Assembly (NCBI GenBank): GCA_022225965.2
Contig: JAKJXP020000033.1
Location: 369,848 to 433,847 of the forward strand
Direction: 5' to 3'
Source: Diatrype stigma
Taxonomy: Eukaryota > Ascomycota > Sordariomycetes > Xylariales > Diatrypaceae
Length of the DNA: 64,000 nt
Shown here in pieces: positions 58,191-64,000 of this stretch. A program made the position numbers and the translations under genes. Under the pieces are notes generated by a model. That model saw only the letters and a program-made list of their open reading frames with translations. It did not search any database and was not told the DNA's origin. The first letter of the stretch is position 1. Every line of letters begins with the position of its first letter.

Positions 58191-61100
58191 CGTTTCCTTT
58201 ATTTTTCAAGCAAGTTCGAACGCAAAAACGAAAACAATTTCGAATACATAATTATGCGTTTTTTCGAATAATTAAATATAAATAACAATAACAAATTCGA
58301 CTTTTAAAATATCGTAATTTCGACGAAAAGCCGGTATAATATAAAGGTAACGACTAAAAGCTTACGTTATTTCCTAAAGACGCAGTTATTAAAAGGCGAT
58401 TCGATAAAGCCTTAAAAACGGAGCAAATGTATTTTTATTTGCGTTATTAATATAAATAATTCGACGTTAAGTTATTAAATATAAGTCTTTATATTGCTTA
58501 TTAAATAAAGAATAATAAGAAATTAATAAACGAATTTTTTTATTTTTTTGCTAGCAATAATTTAAATTTTGGCGACGTTTTTTTTTGGTTTATTTCGCTT
58601 AAAGTAATTAAGAAATTATTTATTATAAAAATTTATATTATAATTAATGTTTTTATTATTCGTTTTATTATTATATAATTTAGCTAATTAATTAATTTCT
58701 TATAAATTCGTAATTAGCAATATAAATATACGGAATATATTATGTATTTTTACGTAATATTAATAAGGTATATAACGAATTGCCTTTATTTTTAAAGCAT
58801 TTCGATATAATTTTTTTTCGTTTTAAGAATATCAATAATGTTTTAAAAATAAAACGTTAATTTCGTCGGCGGTTTCGTATTTATCGCTAAATTATATATA
58901 TATGGTTGAACTTTTTTTTTGCAAATTATTCGGACTATATAAACTTTATATTAAATCATTATAATTTATTTCAATTATTTGAAAATAGCGATATTTACGA
59001 TTTGCTTAATATTTACGAAACGAATAAAATATATATAGCGGTAAATCCAGACGCGGGTTTCGTAAATGAAATTATTCCAAAAAATGTCGATACATGCAAT
59101 AAAGTGGCGATTTTTAATTTATTTATTAAAGCATTTAAATTAAACCGCTTAAAAAAAGATAATAAAAATGATTCGTCGTTTTCGAAGCCGAATATACCGT
59201 TATAAACAATTTAATTAAACGCTATTTATTATTTTTTAATGCCATTTATGCGGCAAACCCTTTTTAATAAATTTAATTAATTTTGCGTTTTATTTTTTTT
59301 TACGTATCTTATATTTTATTCTTATAATAAGGCCGATTTTATTAAGTTTCGATAACGTATTATTAAATATTAAGATTATTTTAATTATATTATGCATTAA
59401 AAAGATAATTGTTTTATTAAGCATTATATTTTTCGATATATTGCATTAAATATTTTAATATATAAATAAGCCCGTAATTATAGCCGTTATTTTATAAATA
59501 AGAAATTTAATTCGTTCATTTTTAAGCGCCAATTATAAGAGGCTCTTAAAAATTCGGATAAGCTTAAGGCATAGGTTATTTTTAATCGTATTATCCGGTT
59601 TATAAGTATTATTAAAGGCATTCGTTTTTTTTGGTATAAATATCGGCGAAAACTAAAAGTTTTTTTTTATTACTTAAAATTGCCGTTTACGTTTATTATT
59701 TTAAATTCGGTAAATTTTTATTAATAAAACTTATATCGTTATATGCCTAAATTTAATCGATAAAAGCAATTAAATAAATATAAACGAATAAATTTATATT
59801 GGTACTTATTACGTAAGAATTCTTATATTGCTGCGTAGCATTTTTTTTTTCGGATTACCTTATTTCGAAAAATCGTATTAGCGGAAAAATTTAATTTCGG
59901 CGATTTTTGGTATCGTTTCGAATAATAAAATCGTAATAGCGATTATGTTTATGGATTATATTAATTTAAAGGTAGCCCTTTTCCGGATATGGATATATAA
60001 AAAAGTCGGAATATATACGTTAAAATTTAAAGTTATTATATTATTGCTATAAATCTTAAGCCTTAAAAAATTAACCGCGGCGATACGAATAATAACCTGT
60101 TATATATTAATTTTTTTTATACGGAATTTACGTAATAATGATTAAATAATATCGTAAATCGTTATTAATATTATAAGTATTTTATTGCGTATTATGTTCG
60201 GATTATTAAAAAAGCGGCTAACGAAGTTCGGAAAAAAGGCAAAGAATTATTAAATCCCGTTTATCGCTTTAATTTTTTACGCTTTATGCGAAACGAATTT
60301 CGCATTGTTAAAATAAAAGATAAGTTTTGGTAATTATTTAATGCCGTATATAATAATATTTATTTTAATTAATTTAATTTATTAATAATTATGTCGTAAT
60401 TAATTAATACGAATATTTCTTTATATATTAATAATGCGGCTATTATTAATTATGTAATCAAATATTGCAACAAATCCGAATAATAATTTGTTATATATGC
60501 TTAAATTATTTAATTTATTTTGCCGCATATAATTAATAATAACCTTATGTTTTTATTTATTTTTAAGCTTATAAATAAGCTTATTAAAAAAAGGGATTAT
60601 TTTATTTAAAAAGTTTGTTATTATTTATTATAATTCCTTTTATAAGAAAATAATTATGTAATATATAGCGTCGATTATTGCTTTTTTGAAAAACATATTC
60701 GAATCTTGGATCTTAATAGCGAAAACGACGAGATTAAAAAGAACGTTATAGCTTAAAAGAAATATAAGCAAAAAGGTACATTTATGAAATACGTTTCGTA
60801 TTTCGAATTCGTCGAGCGCTGGAATTTTAAAGATTAGGATTTTAAAAAGTAATATGTTATTAATGCATAGCTTAAAGTATTAAATTATTTTTTTCGTTAT
60901 AAATTTATTCGAACTTATTAATAATTCTTTAATTTTTATCGAATAAAGCTATTATTAAATCATTTTTATCGTTATATTAATGAATTATTAATTAATAACG
61001 AAATTAAATTCGATAATTATGTCGCAATATATATATATTATATGTAATATTATATTTATAAAAATAATTATTACGGTACGATTAATTAAGAAAATATTTA

Positions 61101-62600
61101 ATCCGATAATAAAAAATTCGAGCCTAATTTAAATAATGCGAATAATATTATTTTAAAAAATTAGCAATATATTATTCGAATAATATTAAATTTTTTGCCC
61201 GAATAAAAAAACGTTAAATTATTTAGTTACCGTAATATTAATATTAATTATAATTAATCCTTTTATATTAATCGATACGTTTATAAGAATTTCGTTAACG
61301 ATAATTATTAAAAAAAACGCCGTAAAAAATATTCCGACGATTACAATATTAAGAATTTGCCATTAAATATGATTAAAACCTTAAATTTTAAATAACGAAT
61401 TATATATAATATAATAATTAATTATTATTAAAACTTTTTTATTAATAATTAATTAAAGCAGTTATTATTATACGTTAATGGTAATAATGGAATTAAAAAG
61501 TTTTATTTTATTAAGATTATATCGTTATATTTTTAGCAATTATTTATAATAAGCAAGTTATTTATAATTCGAATTGTTTTAATTAACGTAATTAATAATT
61601 AAATTGGCGGCCAAATATTGTATTTTTTATTTCGCTTATTTATCGATAACGAATATAAGTTCTTAATAAAAAATGTTAACTTATTAAATACTTTGTAATA
61701 ACGCTTTTATAGCGTTTATTTTTTTATTATCGACAAAAAAAGCATATTTGGTTTGTAAAACTTATATTAAATTAATCGGCGGCTTTAAGAATTTTTTTTA
61801 ATTGCCGCAATAGCTATTTTAACGGTTTAAATATATTACTTATCGAAGATTTCTTTTAATTATTTCCCGTTATAAATAAGCCGTTATATATTTTTAAATA
61901 ATTAATTAAATATTATAATATTATTAAATACGGGTTATATAAAGCTTTTAAGCGTTCGGTATTTCTTATTATTATTTAGCGTTAATAAAGATTCGAATAA
62001 GCCCGATTTTGCGAAGTCTTATTAAAGTTGCGATAATTTAAGGTTTTTGCCGCTTTTTAGGAGCTATTAACGTTTAAATACGTTATAAAGCTTTTTTTTG
62101 CCGAAATTATAAGTTTCGATAATGCTATATGCATTTATTTTATTAAGATTCGTATTAATTAATATAACCATAATTATATAATACGGTTTATAAATTTAAT
62201 TATTTAGGTTTATGCCAAATATAAAGGATTTGATATAAATAAAGCCGTTTTTCTTAATGCTAATAACCTTTTAAAAGCTTTTTTATTTGCATTAAATACC
62301 GGATTATGTTAATACGTAATTTATAAGACCATATTGGTTTTATAAACGGAACTTAAAATACGGTATACGATATTTTTTAAATTTAAGGCTTAAACGTTAT
62401 AAATAATGCTTCGGAAATTATTATAATAGCTTTTAATAATTATATTAATTCGGCATTTATTAATTCGAATGGCCGCAAATTTCGTAATAATTAAGACAAA
62501 GCTGTCGTATTTATTTTTCGGGTTCGATAAAATTTTGTTATAAAAAATATTATTTATTATCGAAAATAATTTTTTTTACTTATTGCATATATTATTATAA
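58191..62600 (+). mobile_element. RIP-killed Helitron (Rep/PIF1-like helicase)
   Basis: The plus strand carries, in order, the marks of a fungal Helitron RepHel protein, with TAA/TAG at expected Gln/Trp sites. The Helitron N-terminal domain is seen at about 59611-59760 (FFWYKYRRKLKVFFYYLKLP, NLYRYMPKFNR). The HUH replication-initiator site at about 59930-59975 reads SDYVYGLY where GSxHxHGxxW is expected, both His changed to Tyr by C-to-T. Then come KAANEVRKKGKELLNPVYRF (60212) and INNAAIINYVIKYCNKSE (60425). The PIF1-type helicase has LNFK-RIIYNIIINYY (61382), Walker A decayed to YVNGNNGIKKFYFI (61471) and Walker B with IIDKKSIFGL (about 61727). An ORF at 58906-59205 is the longest open stretch. 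Ends (TC...CTRR) were not found. Confidence 0.8.
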
Positions 62601-63887
62601 TGCATAAATCTTAAGGCGTTATTTTGTATTAAATAATATGCAATATTTCGAATCGTAAATTTATTATTAGATTATTATATATAGCCGTTTTTAAAATGTT
62701 TATATTATAAGGCTTAATATTCGATATTTTATTTAATCGCGGCCGTTTTTATTACGAAAATAATTATCCGTTTATATAAATAAAATTTAACGATTATAAT
62801 ATCCGTTTAAAGTATGTTTTAATTTGGCTTTTATATATAATTTATTTTCGGCAATTTTTTATTTATTAATTTAATAGCGATAATTTTAATAATAGCAGTT
62901 TTTATAGCATTAATTTTATTTCGTAGGAAATTTTTAAATATAAATGCAATAGCTTTTTTTTTATTACGGCAATTTTTCGTATTCTTTATGTTTTTTTAGC
63001 TTAATTTTGTATTTTCTTTTTTATTTACGAATATATATTAAATATTTTATCGCTTTATAATTATAACCGTTTACCTTTAATTTAAATCGTATATAGCTTA
63101 GCCGTAATTAAATTAATGTTTTCGTCGTAAATATTTGGCCTATCGTTTTTTTTGGTTTGGAATTTTGCGAATATGTTATTTTTAAAGGTACATGTTTTTT
63201 TTAATATTTTATAATTTCCGTATTTATATTTTATAGCATTAATTCCGGAAATAAATTAATAATTTTAAAACGGCCATATATAATAAACGTTGGCTTTATA
63301 TTATTAATACGGCATAATGTTAAATTATTTATAAGCTTAAGTATATAAGGCCGCTTTAGCATTTATATTAATTAATAAGAAATGCATAATTTTATTTATA
63401 AAAAGGCCGATTTTAATAATTACGTATATTTCGTATGCTTATATCGGCGATTTTTTATTAATCGTATAAGTCGAAAATAATTAAAGCCCGATTATTATAT
63501 TTTAAAATTTAATATTTATAATGTTTTATTTAATAAATCGTTTTTAAACCATTTTTATTAAAAACGTAATAATTAAATAAAATAATGCTTATATATTATT
63601 AATATGTAATTTATATAAATACGTATAATAAATATATATTTAAATAAAAATGGCATTTAATTTAATTAATATCGCAAATTTTTTATAAAAGCGATAAAGC
63701 TAATAAAATATAACGAAAAAAAATATATTAATTGGTTTTTTAAAAATATCGGTAATTTGCTTAATATTAATATAATCGATAATAATTTAAATAAATTTTT
63801 GGTTTTTTTTAAGCGTACGATAAAATGGGCTTTTTTCGATGCTGGAAATAAGAATATTACGAATAAGCGGCTTAGGTTTTTAATAAT
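62601..63887. repeat. Subtelomeric AT-rich DNA up to the telomere
   Basis: RIP-altered sequence, perhaps containing the Helitron's 3' end. The plus strand from about 63700 to 63888 is open for about 60 codons (INIIDNNLNKFLVFFKRTIK) and stops at the telomere repeat. Family unknown. Confidence 0.4.
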
Positions 63888-64000
63888 GGGTTAGGGTTAG
63901 GGTTAGGGTTAGGGTTAGGGTTAGGGTTAGGGTTAGGGTTAGGGTTAGGGTTAGGGTTAGGGTTAGGGTTAGGGTTAGGGTTAGGGTTAGGGTTAGGGTT
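63888..64000 (+). repeat. Telomere, TTAGGG repeats
   Basis: 113 bp of perfect TTAGGG repeats (about 19 units) running 5' to 3' outward to the last base, so the window ends at a right-hand chromosome end. The junction is GGGTTAGGG directly after TAATAAT, without a degenerate transition zone. Confidence 0.98.

Overview
The window is the right-hand end of a chromosome from a filamentous ascomycete (Pezizomycotina). It closes with about 19 perfect TTAGGG repeats running outward. Genes carry short GT..AG introns of about 50-190 bp (two longer ones reach 382 and 193 bp). Flanking repeats are converted to extremely AT-rich DNA that keeps CpG but has almost no CpA/TpG, the signature of repeat-induced point mutation (RIP). 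Several proteins (Zn2Cys6 regulator, Dal5-like permease, ABCC pump, GH105) fit a Sordariomycete-like fungus. The genus cannot be fixed from the sequence.

Layout. 1-775: RIP-mutated repeat. 1000-34137: gene-bearing DNA of ordinary composition, with eleven genes I can support: a RidA/YjgF protein with a signal peptide (+), a histidine acid phosphatase (+), the Rab geranylgeranyltransferase alpha subunit BET4 (-), an Ama1/Cdc20-type APC/C activator (+), ATG8 (+), a membrane-anchored amidohydrolase (-), a Dal5-type MFS permease (-), a Zn2Cys6 regulator (+), an M20 peptidase (+), an ABCC transporter (+) and a secreted GH105 hydrolase (-). From about 34.6 kb to the telomere lies about 29 kb of RIP-degraded repeats. 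These include two converging Ty3/Gypsy remnants (39-48 kb), direct-repeat satellite arrays (36.6, 38.4 and 48.1 kb), an un-RIPed GC-richer island with minisatellites and palindromes (50.1-51.2 kb), simple coding-like repeats (53.9-57.5 kb) and a RIP-dead Helitron (58.2-62.6 kb) next to the telomere.

How the genes fit together. BET4 (vesicle traffic) and ATG8 (autophagy) are conserved housekeeping genes, so the block is true chromosome and not purely accessory. From 15.4 to 34.1 kb the genes look catabolic or transport-related: amidohydrolase, organic-anion permease diverging from a pathway-type zinc-cluster regulator, carboxypeptidase, multidrug-type ABC pump, and a pectin-side-chain hydrolase. 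That grouping suggests a nutrient-scavenging subtelomeric set, but co-regulation is inference.

The most striking observation is in the APC/C activator. Its reading frame is intact over 625 codons except for two in-frame TAG codons, both at positions where I expect a conserved tryptophan (TGG). A-to-I mRNA editing during sexual development, known in Sordariomycetes, would convert UAG to UGG and restore the protein. Exon-intron boundaries throughout are read by eye from splice consensus and protein continuity; all named families come from motif recognition, without database searches.
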